Positions 12,094 to 25,105 of a DNA stretch of 64,000 nt are shown one piece after another. A program made the translations under genes and the position numbers. The DNA is taken from NCBI RefSeq assembly GCF_019279795.1, contig NC_056738.1, forward strand, positions 471,745,052 to 471,809,051, written 5' to 3'. Within the stretch, counting starts at the first letter, position 1, and every line of letters starts with the position of its first letter. The notes under the pieces are model-generated. The model made no database searches. It was not told where the DNA came from and saw nothing but the letters and a program-made list of their open reading frames with translations. The stretch comes from Protopterus annectens. Lineage: Eukaryota; Chordata; Ceratodontiformes; Protopteridae.

Positions 12094-12215
12094 TGCAATA
12101 TTCATAACCTAAGGGTTCTCCTGCCAAAGATAGCCCAATGTCTGTCCAGTATACCAAAGCCTTTAGTACTTATAGGTATTGTACATCACACATATGCTCC
12201 CCACGCAACGAGTAG
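12094..12215. repeat. DIRS inverted terminal repeat, lower copy
   Basis: Reverse complement of 14270-14396 with scattered substitutions. Confidence 0.8.
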
Positions 12216-12369
12216 GTGTAAAAGTGATGTTCGGATGCAGACACCCAGAACTGAAAAAGCCCCAGGAGGAATGGAATGCCCCTATGGAGAAGAAAAAACG
12301 TGTGCATCCAGAAAGAGAAAAAGGAGAAGAGCCCCTTGGCCAGAGGAGGGAGGGAGAGAATACTGCAAT

Positions 12370-12425
12370 AGAGAAGAGAAGGACATCTACCACTTATGTC
12401 ACTGTTGCAGTATTCATAATCTAAG
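12370..12425. repeat. DIRS internal complementary region (short element)
   Basis: GAAGAGAAGGACATCTAC (12372-12391) is nearly the reverse complement of the lower extremity (GTAGATGTCTTTCTCTTC at 12071-12088). The following GTATTCATAATCTAAG is the reverse complement of the upper extremity near 14390. Known DIRS replication uses this region to align cDNA ends into a circle. Confidence 0.75.
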
Positions 12426-12479
12426 GGGGGGGTACAAAAGCTCAAGAGGAAGCCTGGGGGGATGAGGATGGCATGAAAG

Positions 12480-13466
12480 AACCCTCCAGAAAACCATGCA
12501 GGACAGCCCCAGCTCTGGACCTGGAAATAACATGCAACTTTTAATGCTTAGAGAAAGTATGAACAGTGGACCAAGTAGCAGCCTCAAGGATAGAATTGGT
12601 ATCCAGCTCTTTGGAAAAAAAGCATCAGACGAGGCAACAGTCCTGGTAGAATGAGCCTTTACTAATGAGGAAAGACATTTACCATGAAAAGAAGAATGAA
12701 AAGAAGTGGCATTAGAAATCCAGGAGGAGATGGTTTGCTTAGAAATAGCCAAATCCAAAGACCTGGGATGAAAAGAAACAAAAAGTTGCTCAGATTTGCA
12801 AATGACTTTAGTTTTATCCAAATAATATGTGAGCTGTCTATGCAAATCCAAGGTGTGAAGAACCTTCTCACTGGCAGACTGTGGAGAAATGGAAAAAGGA
12901 AGGCAGATAAATAGACATATTAAGGGACAATTCTTTGACCACTTTGGGCTTAAAAGAAGGGTTAGTATGAAGAGGCACCCTGTCTCTGTGGAAAACTAAC
13001 AAAGGAGGAACAGCCATGAAAGTCTGAAGTTCAGACAATCTCTTGGCTGAAGTGAGAGCAAAAAGGATAGTCTTCCAAGTACAATGTTGTAAGGAAGCTC
13101 AAGAAACAGACTCAAAAGGAGCTTGGGCCAATTTTTCAAATACAAAATCGAGGTCCAGGAAGGTGGAATAGACCTGTTGGGAGGCCTGATATGAAGGGCG
13201 CCTTTAAGAAATTGCTTGACTTCAAATCTAGAAGCCAGAGGAGGAGTCAAGGGCAGACAAGCAGAAGTTGTTGACAGGTGAGCTTTAACTGAAGAATATG
13301 CTAACACAGCATGGAACAGACCACACAAATAAGAGAGAACCAGAGGAACCTTCACAGATAGGGGATTCTGTTGGTGAGAGAGGCACCAGACAGAAAATCT
13401 TTTCCATTTGTTCATATATGATTTCCTGATAGTGATTTTTTTGGCCTCCTGCAGGACCCAAAGCAC
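12480..13466 (-). pseudogene. DIRS tyrosine recombinase, catalytic Tyr codon is a stop
   Basis: The first part (13466-12996) holds the N-terminal SAM-like core-binding region (YMNKWKRFSVWCLSH). A frameshifted stretch then contains LTSAKRLSELQTFMA with the first catalytic Arg. The second part (12851-12480) contains DLHRQLTYYLDKT and KAHSTRTVASSDAF, an intact H-x-x-R box. The nucleophile position, read by alignment with NHYKLDV of the other copy, is KH-stop-KLHV: the codon at 12541-12543 is TAA on the minus strand. In DIRS elements the recombinase inserts circular cDNA, so this copy cannot have done so since acquiring the stop. Confidence 0.8.
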
Positions 13467-13509
13467 TTTGTCAGAAAAGAGGCACCTAAAAGGGTCAAAA
13501 CTCTGTCAC

Positions 13510-14070
13510 CCAAAGTGTCAGTTGAAGAGTGGGCAAGTGAAGATGGATAAGAGACCCTTTGTCTTGTGTGAGAAGATCCACACAGTGAGGTAACTTGTGG
13601 TGATTGCCCCTGGCCAAGTGAGAAAAAAGGGGGAACCAGTGCTGTCTGGGCTAAAAGAGAGTACTAGCAAGATTTTGGAGAGAGTCCTGCCTGAAGTTGT
13701 GCAAGACTCATGGTAACAGAGGAAGGGGAGGGAAGGTGACTTTCCAAGCCAGAGGAATCGGGACTGTGGAACAGAATAGAAGTTTTGTTCAGAGGGGAGG
13801 CAAAAAGACCTACCCAAGGAATACCCTACTGATGGAGAATGTCCAGGAACACATATCTGTGAAGCATCCATTCATGAGGTCATTTGCTGGAACTACTCAG
13901 AGTCTGCCACTAGATTGTGCTCTTAGGGAATGTAAATAGCCTGAAGAGTCACTTGACATTAGAGAGCTTGATCCCAGACATGAAGAGCTAGCCTCCAAAG
14001 AAGAGAGGACCTTGTGCCACCTTGTTTAATGATGTACCATATCACTGTGGTGTTGTCTGTGAAAATTGTG
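13510..14070 (-). pseudogene. DIRS RNase H / methyltransferase-like remnant
   Basis: Around 14065-13970 the minus strand reads TDNTTVIWYIIKQGGTRSS, equivalent to QSDNMSVVWYINKQGG of the longer DIRS copy and containing the RNase H active-site Asp. Downstream, 13600-13660 reads as a decayed form of the PFWPRQIWFPYLWSHL segment. Stops and frameshifts interrupt all frames. Confidence 0.7.
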
Positions 14071-14269
14071 AAGGGGCCCTAGATGAGAGTGAAAAGGTTG
14101 AACAGCTAGAAGCTGAGCCTTTATCTCCTTTATAATGATATGGTCTGACCTCTGATAAAGAGACCAGAGACAGTGAACCTTCAGCACAGAAGAAGGGCAT
14201 TCAGACTGACATTCAATGATGGCATTTGGACTGGCGGCAAAGAAGTTCTGGGTGTGTGCGTCTGTACGT

Positions 14270-14396
14270 TACCTTTATAGCCTACACCTTGCGTGGGGAC
14301 TGTACGTGTGATGTACAGTGCCTATAAATACTAACGGCTTTGGTATATTGGCTGGACGTAGGGCTGTCCTTGGCAGGAGATCCCTTAGATTATGAA
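14270..14396. repeat. DIRS inverted terminal repeat, upper copy
   Basis: Partner of 12094-12215, with the same order of matching blocks. Confidence 0.8.
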
Positions 14397-14412
14397 TACT
14401 ATAACAGTGATA

Positions 14413-15538
14413 TGGAAGGACATCAAAAAAATGTGGTGCTGCAGATGAAGGAATGCCTTCAATTCAAATTGTCAGTTTCACTAGTTTGATTTTCCCAGCA
14501 GAGTAACACTTTTTGAATGCAACAGCCATGGGCATCCTTTTCTGTACATATCTGCTTGTAATTGATAAAACCTTTGCTGGGATACTAATCAAGAGTTTTA
14601 ATGAAGGATTCTTTCTGTTTGTAGTAAGCAAATAGACGTACTTTAGCAGTTGACTAGGTAAGCAAGCTGATGAGCTGAGAGACAGATTTATGGTTCTTAA
14701 AAATTGCTATTCCATTTTCATGAGATGGACCCCAAGAACCATACTCACAATTTTTAGGAGCGATTTCTGGTCATTAATATGACTTTTATTAGTTGCATCT
14801 GAGCCTGCAACCTTAAACAAATTATAGATTCAGAACATCCATAAAACAATCTGACAATATTATATGTAGAAATATGAGAAGAAATACAGACTGTGATGAA
14901 TGAGTGCTCTTATCTACAAGCAAATTCCACAAAAATCCTGTTTTTTTCTAGAACTCAAGCAGTTCAGATTTATGATGTTCTGGCATTTTACCCAGGAAAA
15001 AAAATTGCAAATCCATGTATCTGCTGCTGATGTTAATTTTTGTTAGTGGCACAACTTTTAATGTGCACCTTTTTGATTTTATGCCACCTCTTTAAACAAT
15101 TTGTTTGAAAATGCGTGGGTACAGCCATAGGCATATAAGAGATGCAGATCTATGGCTAACCATCGCTTAACCTGGAGAAAACAGACTTTACCACACAGCA
15201 GCATCATCAAAGCCAGCTAACAGACATTCTCTGAATGCAGAAAGTAATTTTGAAAAACAATGATTTTGCAATGTATGCAAGAAGTATGCAGATAATGTAT
15301 GTTAGACTTTACTACAATACTAATACAATAAGGACACTTCTGAAGCTTCATGCACACCACGGTTCTTGACAAAAACAGCTTAATGCACATTTGTACATGC
15401 CTACTAAACCATTTCCTTTCTGAAACTACTTCCTATAAATAAATCCAGAGAAACAACTAAGAACAACCAGAGCACATAATTATATCAGAAACTCTCCTGT
15501 TTCCTGATCAAACAAGACACGCAAATAACAATTGTAAG

Positions 15539-15572
<34 letters not shown>

Positions 15573-17649
15573 CTTAATTAATTGCTTCTATACTCCAAGT
15601 CCATGATCATACAATGCCAACAATCAAAGTGAAACACTAAATTAAGGGGCTACTATTGACGATGAAACAAAAAAGTAAACTGATAAAAAGTGCACCACAC
15701 AATTTTTGACAAAGCTTGACTTGATGAGCAGTAGGACTCCCGGAGATCCAACTTGCTCTAGAAGGTTTGCAGGTCTTCCTTGGGCACTGCAGGCTGGAAC
15801 CAGCAAACTAATAAATGGCCTATTGTAATTTGGCCTGCCATTTTACAAGAGCTAAATAGTACTGCAAATTCTTAGTCAAGGAAGAGTTGTGCAACTATTC
15901 AGTTGTTTTGGGCAGTGTAGAATACAATAGCGCTGATGTTTAGAAAGAAGGTGGTTGGAGGAATTTGTGTGAGTACACAATGTAATACCTGCAAATGTTA
16001 CTGCTGGAATAACCTGGCAAGCTTGGTTGTTTTCTCTGTGTTTTTAAATAAGGTTTGCACCATGAAATGATGCACATGTTTTAAAAGGTTTTTCATGCGT
16101 TAACTGCTACTTTGTCAACACCTGTATTATCATTGCTTTGTATTTGCTTGTTCTTGTTGTTGACGTCTCAGTATGTTGAATTTGTTTTTGGTTGAATATT
16201 TTATCAAGGGTTTTCTGAGATTTTGTAAACTGGAAATAAGGAATAAATTACTTTTTTAAAAGATTTGTCCTTTTCTCTTAATTTTAGTGACCTCAGAGTA
16301 GGCTCTACTCCCAAGCTGGGGGTGCAGATGGCACAGCACTTCAGCTAAAAGATATTTTTGTGTATTGATTGCAATGTTTTCTGATTGGGAGTGTCTGCTC
16401 TTGCATTATTACGTGAGCCAGATCTTTTGTTTTGTTTTGTGATGTTTTGCATTATAATTCCACCTGTGGTTGTTTACTCATTATGGATTATTTTAAAATG
16501 CATATGGAGTTTCAAGAATTAATGATTGTTTGTAGGTGGATATAAAAATATTCCGGTTGTGGCCTGGAGTCTTTCATACATTAAAATAAACTTAGAAGTG
16601 GATCTGATGAAGCTGTTTTGTATTTGCCATTATTATAAGAAATCTGAAAATGATAATAATATAGGTATTTTTGAAGTAAAGATTCTCTGTCACTATAGAT
16701 ACTCTTTGCAAATAGATGAACCATGGAATATTTTGCAGAAAGTATAAAGAACACTGTATGCGCGTAAAAAAAAAAAAAACAACTGTTGCTGGTGATATTA
16801 TTGCTATAATGTTTTGCCTTTTGGCCTGGGTAATGGCTGAAAAGGGTCTTACACCAGCACATTAACCCAGTCAACAAACAAGCAAAAAAATACACGTACA
16901 CATGCACACACACGCACACACACACACTTTCGTGTTACCTTTCATTTGATGCTCTTATTTCCCAAAAAGCACGAGTAACAGTGAGTAGCTTACACATCTC
17001 TGCCAGTACCTAAGTATCTTTTACTGGTGCATTCTGTCTGTGCGAATAATTTTCACCTTATTTCTGTTGTCAGATTTTATCATAGCTGATCTCACCTATT
17101 TATCATGGCTCCACAGGATGCAGAGTAGACAAGCATATGATTAAAACAGCTTTGCCCTGAACAGTGCTGTGCAAACTCAATAAAACAAGTGACATCTGTC
17201 CCATGTTTACTGTCAAGAAAGGTATTAGAATAGATAATGGCGAACACATATGAATTTTTTGGAGGGGTACATGAAGCAACATTATATACCAAGTGAAAGC
17301 AAGTCAGGTCTAGCAAATTAGTAAATTTACATAGAGCCTCCCACAAAATACAAAGGATTTTACAAGAGTAGGGGGAATTCAAGATGATGTGAGGCGGCTG
17401 TAAATAGATTATGATGGCAGCTCTCCATGGAATTGATAATGGGCAGACAGGGAGTGACCCTGAAGTCCTTATCTGTTGTAAATACAGTTCTACTGCAGGT
17501 TTGACCTTATTTCATCTATATCTCATCACCCTTTATCAGTACTGTTTGCCTTCATTAACTAGTAAATCAGTTAGAAATGTAGGTGCTTATTTTCAAGCAC
17601 AACCCTGGAGAGGAAAATGTCAGAGAAAAAAATAAACCTGAGTTACATT
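14413..17649. other. no gene recognised
   Basis: Over 3 kb without a recognisable gene or repeat family. It contains a 28-base A run at 15542-15569, possibly an old poly(A) tail of a lost retroposon, and a short CA-rich tract at about 16890-16926. Frames here lack domain motifs. Confidence 0.4.
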
Positions 17650-17745
17650 ACATCTGGAGTGTTTCTCCCCGGGCCTTCTCTGTAAATTGGCTTTGTTCCA
17701 AGTCCGACTTTCCCGGTTAACAAATGTTAAATAAATAAATAAAAT
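17650..17745 (+). mobile_element. SINE-like 3' fragment
   Basis: Shares TTTCTCCCCGGG, AAATTGGCTTTGTTC and GACTTTCC with the longer copy at 22579-22826. It ends in AAATAAATAAATAAAA. Only the 3' half is present. Confidence 0.7.
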
Positions 17746-20700
17746 TACAGCAAAATAGAAGCCACACACAGCTAATTAAATGAACAAAGGAGAAATGCAC
17801 AGAAGGCTTTGAAGAGCTGGTATACAGACCACATGAACTAGTATCAATTGTGTATGTAAAAAGAACAGAAACAAGGGAAGGGGGATAGAAAAGGAAGATG
17901 GCAAATTAATCAACTCTATAATGCATTGACAAATAATGTAGTTCATGTTAGGAATACATAAAGCTAGGTTTACTAACTCTGGAAACTCATGAAAAAAGTA
18001 AGGCCAATGGGAAGTGCGTTATGGCAATACACTTCCTGCTTAATTCTTTACTGGGGAAATTTGTGGAGTATGATAACCCATGTAAATACATTTTCAGAGC
18101 TACTAATTCTTCTTGTTTTCCCACCTCTCCCAAGCCTCTGTGGGTGGGTGGGGGTCTCAACAGGTGCTATTGACACTGGCCCTATAACTCTGTGTTGGTA
18201 CAATTGCTCTAGCCGGTATATTCAGTGACTCTACATCCAGAAGTGAAGAAGTCATCAGGGATCCTTTTAAAGTTCTGATGTTGCTGTCACTGTTATAGCT
18301 GAGGTCACATGATCAGCACAATCCTCTGATATATGATTAGAGTTTGTACTTTAATCTGTCAAACTTGGTTAAGTCATTCATCACCATTGCTGTTTTGCAG
18401 TTGAGAGCCACACTTCTGGGAGTAATGCCAAGGAGAGAGTTGCATGCTATTCTGTCTGCTGAGGCAGTAAAGCTTAATTGTCTGGTGGCTAGTACATAGT
18501 TCATAGAGAGACTGGTGTTAATCTAATCTATATGGACTCTCCAGCTACCATCTGAAATATCAACTCTATATGCTAATCATTTTAATAATTATGTCCTTAC
18601 ACGTGGGAGACATTCACTAGTTCTGTTGTCTTGTATCGGCGCATAATGTCCTGAAGGAAAACTTCTCTATCAAATCTGTCATTCTTATGTTCACATTTTT
18701 TTCATGAGTTATTCTTTTAATACTCAGCTTCAGTAGAGCTAATCTTCATCTCAGAATCCTGTTGAAAAATAGCATTGCTGGTATTTCACTTGTGGTGGTA
18801 GTTTGTGCAGTATTTTGAGAAAGCACAATGATTTGGGCTACCTTGTACAGCACCATATTTCAGTCATATTTCAGTATTTACAGTTTCTGATCTGTTTGGA
18901 TAAATCTTTCAGCTAATCTATTTTTTTGCAGCTATGTGCTTTATTTAGTTTTAGTTTGTTAAAGATTCAATGTCCTTTGAAGTTAAGTGGGAAGTGTTAG
19001 CACTAAGTTTCTTGTAGAACACTTTTTTTGTGAATGTTGTATGTAATGTTGTAGCCTTTTAAGACATAGTATATGCTATGCAGATAATGATCGGCAATTT
19101 AGAATGTGTATAACACTGCAATAAGTAACTCAAACTATGAATGAGATTGCACAGCCAGAAAGAGGCACTCTGCCCTTGGACAAGAGTGCCATGCCCTGGG
19201 GTGCATCCATATTTGGTGTATTTTCAGCAACTGAATATCCAAAACGCATCTAAACTAAATCTACAATGTCTTTCTCTAAGTCAGGCCACAGGACATAAAT
19301 GCAAGCCATAAGTTTTGTCTTTACATTTCCCAAGTGCATTTTACATATGGATTCCTATACTCTGAAATACATTTTTGAAAGGATTACTAATTTGACTGTA
19401 GGAGGAGAAATGCTTTATGAGATATAACCTTTTACAGCCTTTTCACTCCTTTTATGTGCCTCGGATGTGAGGACTATAAATGAGATGCATTATTTGACTG
19501 TTCATAGTCATTTTTGAAAAACACTCTTAACACCTGGCGTGAACATGCCTACTATGGTCAGTGGTGGCCATGTTAGTAACAAGTGTTAGATCCATGAAGA
19601 TACTGACAAATGCCCATAATTTTTATGCATTGGAACCAGATGTCTTGTGCATGGTCACAGGCTTTTGCAGATGTCACATACTGTAAAAAAGACTGCTGCA
19701 TCACAGGGAAACACCACTAGGCCAGCTGTTCTGGGTCACTCAGTTTGAAAGCATCCTTATTACCAGTTAGTCTACAGCATGCATAGGTGAGGCCATTCAT
19801 GGGGTCAAGGATACTAATCCTTTGCTACCCCCTCACATGATTGTAGGGGGCACAGTGGGTCTTTCATACATACTGCCAAGGTACTATACCATCCATTAGA
19901 CAGGATTCCTCTAGTCCTAATATTGCAGGGCCACATGATACACCTGGCTAGTGTTCATCTTCAGGAAACTCCACCCTGTTCCTAGAAAATGTGATCCCCT
20001 ACTTTCCTTAACCTTATAGCTGTACGAATTGGTACGCCACCCAGTCCCTATAACTATTCCATTCTATCATTGATGTCCCCTGTCATTGTGTCCCACCTGC
20101 CCATGCAAATGATGAACACTGTGCTCTGCTCACCATCTCATGTAGGTATAGCAACTCCTGATGTAAAGAATGGCCAGCCCAGTAAACTGTACTACTTTGC
20201 TTGTGTGTAGTATTACATGCATCAGTTTTATTCTTTGTTGTCTTTGTCTTGGTCCATAGTTCTGGACAGGATACCACCTCATTGCTGGTGCAACAATGTA
20301 TTGTACCCAACTCAGTGCAAATCATCTTTGCATGAGGTACTTCTGCAGCTGGCTCCTCCAGTGACACTTCAGTTGACTTCTCATTTGCTAATTCCTCAGT
20401 TCTGCTTAACAATCCTATGATTGTCTCAGTGTTGCAACTGCTTACGTATCACCATGTTGTGCAGCATGGTGTAGGGCACAAATATTTTGCTGCAGTGTGC
20501 TACCAGATGTGTTGCAACAATGGAAATAACCCTTCAGCAGTCTAAGCACATAAATGAACAAAAATGAAGCTTTGTTGTTCTGTGGAATGTCGGTCATGTC
20601 ATTGTGTGTATTGTTCATGATGGCCAATTTGTCATTAATTGATGTTTTCTTTGCTTTGACATGTGGCCCTTTCGTAAGCCTCTATACTGTCATGCTGTCA

Positions 20701-21583
20701 GGGAACAGCATCCACAGAGTTATAACTGCGCATCACCCAGATTATTGTGACATATATGCATTGTCAGCTTGACTAATGGGCTTTGCACTTTCCTTACATA
20801 TTGTGTACTACATGTCTTCAGATGTTTACATCTGTCCTAAAGAAGGTGCACTGTGCTATAGCCTCTTTGGGGGGTGGGGGTCTGGAAGAACTGCTTACTA
20901 AATGCTACCTAGCGATGTCTCACTTCAGGCCAGCTCAGGGCTCTTCATGACAAGTTATTCTATCCTGGGAATGCTGGAACAGCAGCCAATTTCTATTCAT
21001 TTTTTTGTTTGGCTGCTTATGTTTGTTTATTATTCTGCATAAGTGAGTTCATTTCCATTTCTATTTACTTTTTCTATTGTGCACTTTAAGGCAGTGGTAA
21101 TAAGAGCATTAATTCTTTCACTATAGGTTAATGTTACAACTTCAAGGTAATTAGTTTTTCTAATGCCATTTGTCTGTTCAAAACATACTTGATTTTACAT
21201 TTCTTTGTGCAGTTGCCCATCTGCCTGCATATTTAATGTTTAGATGTATTGTCTAATTTCCATTAGTAATACATTTTATTTATTCAGTTGCAGAAGCTTG
21301 TGGCTGGTTACTTATTAATTTATATAAGTTTAATTGTACTGTGTTGCTAACTTTTATTGTTCATATCCACCTTTAAAAGAATTAGAGAAAGAGAAAATGA
21401 GACTGCTAAGCATGCCTATCATAGATTATATATTGCATTTGGCTCATTTTTAGGAATGGTGATGTAATTTGTAACTTTTCTGTACAAACTGGTTTAGCTA
21501 ATAACAGGAAAGTAAAGCAGGAAAAGAAGTTGTAGCACTGAACCTATGAACTTATGAGAGATATTAGCAGACTCTTGTGAAAT

Positions 21584-21585
<2 letters not shown>
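17746..21585. other. no gene recognised
   Basis: Nearly 4 kb with no supported feature. Frames around 20083-20772 were inspected and show no domain motif. Some could be fossils of an unidentified transposon, but nothing ties them to a family. Confidence 0.35.

Positions 21586-21634
<49 letters not shown>
21586..21634. repeat. (GT)n microsatellite
   Basis: About 24 uninterrupted dinucleotide units. Confidence 0.98.
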
Positions 21635-21638
<4 letters not shown>

Positions 21639-22524
21639 ATAGTCCAGTCAAGATACAATTACTGTGCTTAAGCTAGTTCTGTAATGTATTAGGTTCAAAG
21701 TAAGTTGGATGAGCTCCTGGGAAGTCAAAGTTTGTGATCTTGCTCTGCAGCTGTTTAGTGCGAACTTTATTTGGGTGTGACTGGTGTTGTCCATACTTCA
21801 AAGCTTCAGTGTTTATTTCATGGTTGTCTTACTCCTCATGCTGCATCTAATCCCTTCCATGTACCTGCTGTGGTCTTCTTACAAAACATAACTGATGTTC
21901 TGTCTCTTCTGCCCTCTGCCCCAAATATCTGAATGTTCTTTTCTGCCCATTTGTCTCATGTGGTCCTTATAATACTGAATCCAGTGTGGCAAATATCTCT
22001 GACACCTCTTTATCACTTGTCACTTCTTACAGCACCTGCCTTTCAGCTTGGCTTCCTTCTCCTTCTTCTCTTCCCTTTTGTGGTTGCAGTTCGTGTTTTT
22101 GCCCTTCTCCTTATTGTGTTCTTACCCATCTGCCTGTACTCCTTTGCAGACCTCTGTCCATCTCCTCCTGTCTATCCACAATCCAAAGAGACACTTATGT
22201 AGGAGAAACTATACAATGTGATGTATAAATGGTAAAATAGTTGAAACATGTAACTATAGTTATAATCCATCTACTGTGTGCAGTATTGTGTGCAGACATG
22301 AGTCATAAAATGCTAGATTTACATAACTAAATGTAGTTGAATGTATGATCAACAAATATAATACAAAGTGCCATAGTTAAATAATCTATATTTTTTATAC
22401 TATTTGCTAGTGCCTGCATAACCCGTTTCACATATCACAAGATTGAATCCTAGAAGAATCTTACAGCTGGCTCCCACTTAAAGGCTAATACTTCCAACTT
22501 ATCTCTGTTTTAAATCCCAACCTC
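21635..22524. other. no gene recognised
   Basis: A pyrimidine-rich segment at about 21850-22180 yields Leu/Ser-rich frames without a recognisable domain. Confidence 0.4.
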
Positions 22525-22578
22525 TAGGTATATGAGAGGTGACCTATGGCTGGCCTACAAAGCATCCTCTGATCTGGA
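22525..22578 (+). mobile_element. CR1 ORF2 scrap
   Basis: Reads RGDLWLAYKASSDL, the same segment as RGDLCLTCKAMSNPEL in the CR1 copy near 53180. The SINE-like repeat begins at its right edge, so it probably inserted here. Confidence 0.6.
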
Positions 22579-22826
22579 CGGTGCACTGCTGCAGCGGTAG
22601 TGTTGTAGCCTCACAGCAAGAGGTTCTCTGGTTCAATTATCGGTTAGAGTGCCTTCTGTGCAGTGTGTGCATATCCGCCCTGCATTCGTGTGGGTTTTCT
22701 CTGAGTACTCCGGTTTCCTCCCATTGTTACAAAGACATGTGTCTGGAGCATTTCTCCCCGGGTCTCCACTGAAAATTGGCTTTGTTCTGAGTCGGACTTT
22801 CCTGGCAAACAAAAAAATAAATAAAA
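22579..22826 (+). mobile_element. SINE with tRNA-like head
   Basis: The head contains GCAGCGGTAGTGTTGTAGCC and then GGTTCAATTATCGG, a plausible pol III B box. These are followed by a body (GTACTCCGGTTTCCTCCCA is approximated at 22706-22724) and an AAATAAATAAAA tail. The 3' half recurs at 17650-17745 and, inverted, at 26468-26545. The tRNA-related head is inferred from box-like motifs; the parent tRNA was not identified. Confidence 0.65.
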
Positions 22827-22829
22827 TAA

Positions 22830-24364
22830 CCAACACCTAAGCAATAATATCTTTCTCAAACACACAACATAAATGAACCCCATTCCATATAAAACAGTAT
22901 AACCTCCATACAGATAGTTCACCAGTGCCTGTAGCTAAATCATCTGGTACCATGAGCAGTTCCCCAGACAGTGATAGCTCCTCAAACTAAAGTTGAGGAC
23001 CAAATAAAAGTGTTCCAAGCAGCTTACTTCAGATACTACCATGCACTGACTTTCACCTACAAACATGAATGCAGTATCAGCATTCATTTATAAAACCTCA
23101 GTATCCTCATGGCTTCATGAATGCCAGTGCTGCGTTTGCAGTCCATTAGCACCTGCAGACTGCCCTCACTTACAGCTTGTAACTGGCATTCCCCTCTTTT
23201 TCGCACCCCTTAGTTATGCCTCATCATTTCTCTGCCAGTAATTCTACTATGCATCCAATTGTCTTGCTTCCATAACAATTTTAAGTTGAGTGTTCCAGTA
23301 AGTAAATGATTGCTTTACAATGAACAGTCTCCTGGAACAAGTATTAAAGAATACTACTTAAGCAAATTCCTTTCCATGGCAGTTCATACTCAGACAAAGA
23401 TATTAACCTCCCCTACCTCTGTTCTCCTGCTGCATTATATATAAAAACACTTCCCTTTTGTTGGATTTCTCCATAATAATACTCAAAAACAGCAAAGCCA
23501 CAAATTCTTCAAAAACACCACCGATTTGTAGTCTGTATATAGTCAGTCACGATTACCTCATTAAATGAGTATAGTGAAATAGCCATTGCCAGTGAGTATA
23601 GTAAACTGTCCATTGATTCCTCAGCATTCATAAAAAGTCAGCATTCCTTCCATAAGCAATGCTTTAAACAGTGCTGGTTTATGTGTCTTAGAAACATTAA
23701 TGGCTTCCATGAAATGCAGTCTATGTTGAACAGTTCTGTTCTGTGTAACTGACAATTCATGTGTATTGTCTAATGTATTACATTAAATTTTCTCCATGAT
23801 TACTATACCACCTGTTTTTTCTCATATGTCATTGCAAATAACATTAAAATAATCCTAGGCTTATTGTTTGACTTCTGATGCTGTCAGTCATGAATGGCAC
23901 ACACTTCCTATTCCTAGTCATGTGAAGCCTGACAACAGTGCCATCTTAAGTTTCACAAACTCCAAAAAGTCTAGCCCCTCATTTCCTTCCAACATTCCAG
24001 TCAGTCTCACATTTGTTTTACACTCCTTATCCTGCATTACAGCTGGTTGCTGATCCACACTGGCTGCTTGGCTACCAAATTGTTCCACTGTGTTTCACAC
24101 TTCAACCACGTTAGTTATTCAACATTATGGTGACCTCTTGTGTATGCATCAACTCAATATTGTTAACTCCAAATATTTGTAATAATGTTATATGTCCTTT
24201 AAACAGTCCAGAAATATGCCATAAGTCAAACTGCACTTCTTTAAAACTCCTCACTACATCCTTGATATTTGGCTGACTCAGTTTTTTACTCTGCTCTTGT
24301 TTCTTGCTATTGTACAGCTCTTCCTCTGCAAATCGCATTTTTCAGCAAAGGTTTCCATATTTTT
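22830..24364. other. no gene recognised
   Basis: About 1.5 kb of unassigned DNA. A minus frame at 24111-24338 was considered and shows no known domain. Confidence 0.35.
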
Positions 24365-25105
24365 TGGGAATGCATATAAAGAGTGATTTGGCATTTGACC
24401 ATCACGTGTCTACTGTAGTGAGGAAATCATTCTATGTTGTACAGCTTATAAGTATCTAGATCCAAATATGTCATTGTTCTGTTGTACAGAGCTCTTGTAG
24501 GGCCAGTCATTGAGTGCAATGCCCCTTCAGTATGTACCTGGCCAGGCAACTGGGATGTCCTCAGAGATTTCTCACAATAAGAATACGTGGTATTGAAAAC
24601 AATTCCTATGCAGATGGCCTCATAGTCTTGTCCTTGTATTGCTTTTCCTACAGGCTGCTGAGTGGGGACCTATGCCTGGCCTACAAAGCATTCTCCAGTC
24701 TAGCCCTAATAAGACCTGTTGCATATCTGTAAAACTAATAGCATCAGGTACACCCAATCTAGGAAGCAAAAACTTGCCTGCAACATAAATAAGCCATGCT
24801 GGAGGGACAGATATGTGCCTCAGAGGCACCTCTTCTCTGGGACAGTGAAGTAGAGTTCACCCCTACACGTATTCAAGTGAAACGTGGATCATTGGATAAG
24901 GAACTGTAAATATACCCCTGGTCTGACATCTGTGTCTTTATTAGAGAAAGGAAGCTTGTAAATGGTCAGCCATCCATCCCCTAGTATATATACCCCCACA
25001 AAACCCTTGGAAACCAAAATGTATCAGATTTTATTGGGAAGTGTGGCTAGGCTTAAAAAGGCACAAAAGGCCCCTTGGATTGATAGCCTAGTATTTTACT
25101 GTGAT
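24365..25105 (+). mobile_element. CR1-type LINE 3' relic
   Basis: The plus strand reads MYLARQLGCPQRFLTIRIRG, then SYRLLSGDLCLAYKAFSSL, both C-terminal ORF2 segments shared with the other CR1 copies here. The 3' UTR then runs to GTGGCTAGGCTTAAAAAGGC and CCTAGTAT. The RT core is absent. Stops and frameshifts are frequent. Confidence 0.75.

Larger units (their letters stand above)
12069..14412 (-). mobile_element. DIRS-type element, internally deleted (2.3 kb)
   Basis: The two ends are inverted copies: 12094-12215 matches the reverse complement of 14270-14396. Both share strings such as AAGGGTTCTCCTGCCAA/AAGGGATCTCCTGCCAA and TATACCAAAGCC. Near the lower end, 12370-12425 is complementary to both extremities, which is the DIRS internal complementary region. 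The interior on the minus strand carries the RNase H tail, the methyltransferase-like region and the tyrosine recombinase. Gag and nearly all of RT are absent, so the copy is non-autonomous. It is too different in sequence from the element at 26.8-32.8 kb to be a recent derivative. Confidence 0.85.

Noticed and set aside
15542..15569. Poly(A) run as the tail of an identifiable LINE or processed pseudogene
   Set aside because: No recognisable element or gene-like sequence lies directly upstream on either strand.
21933..22228. Leu/Ser-rich plus frames as a membrane protein
   Set aside because: The stretch is pyrimidine-rich; hydrophobicity follows from composition and two frames look alike. 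No start context or domain.
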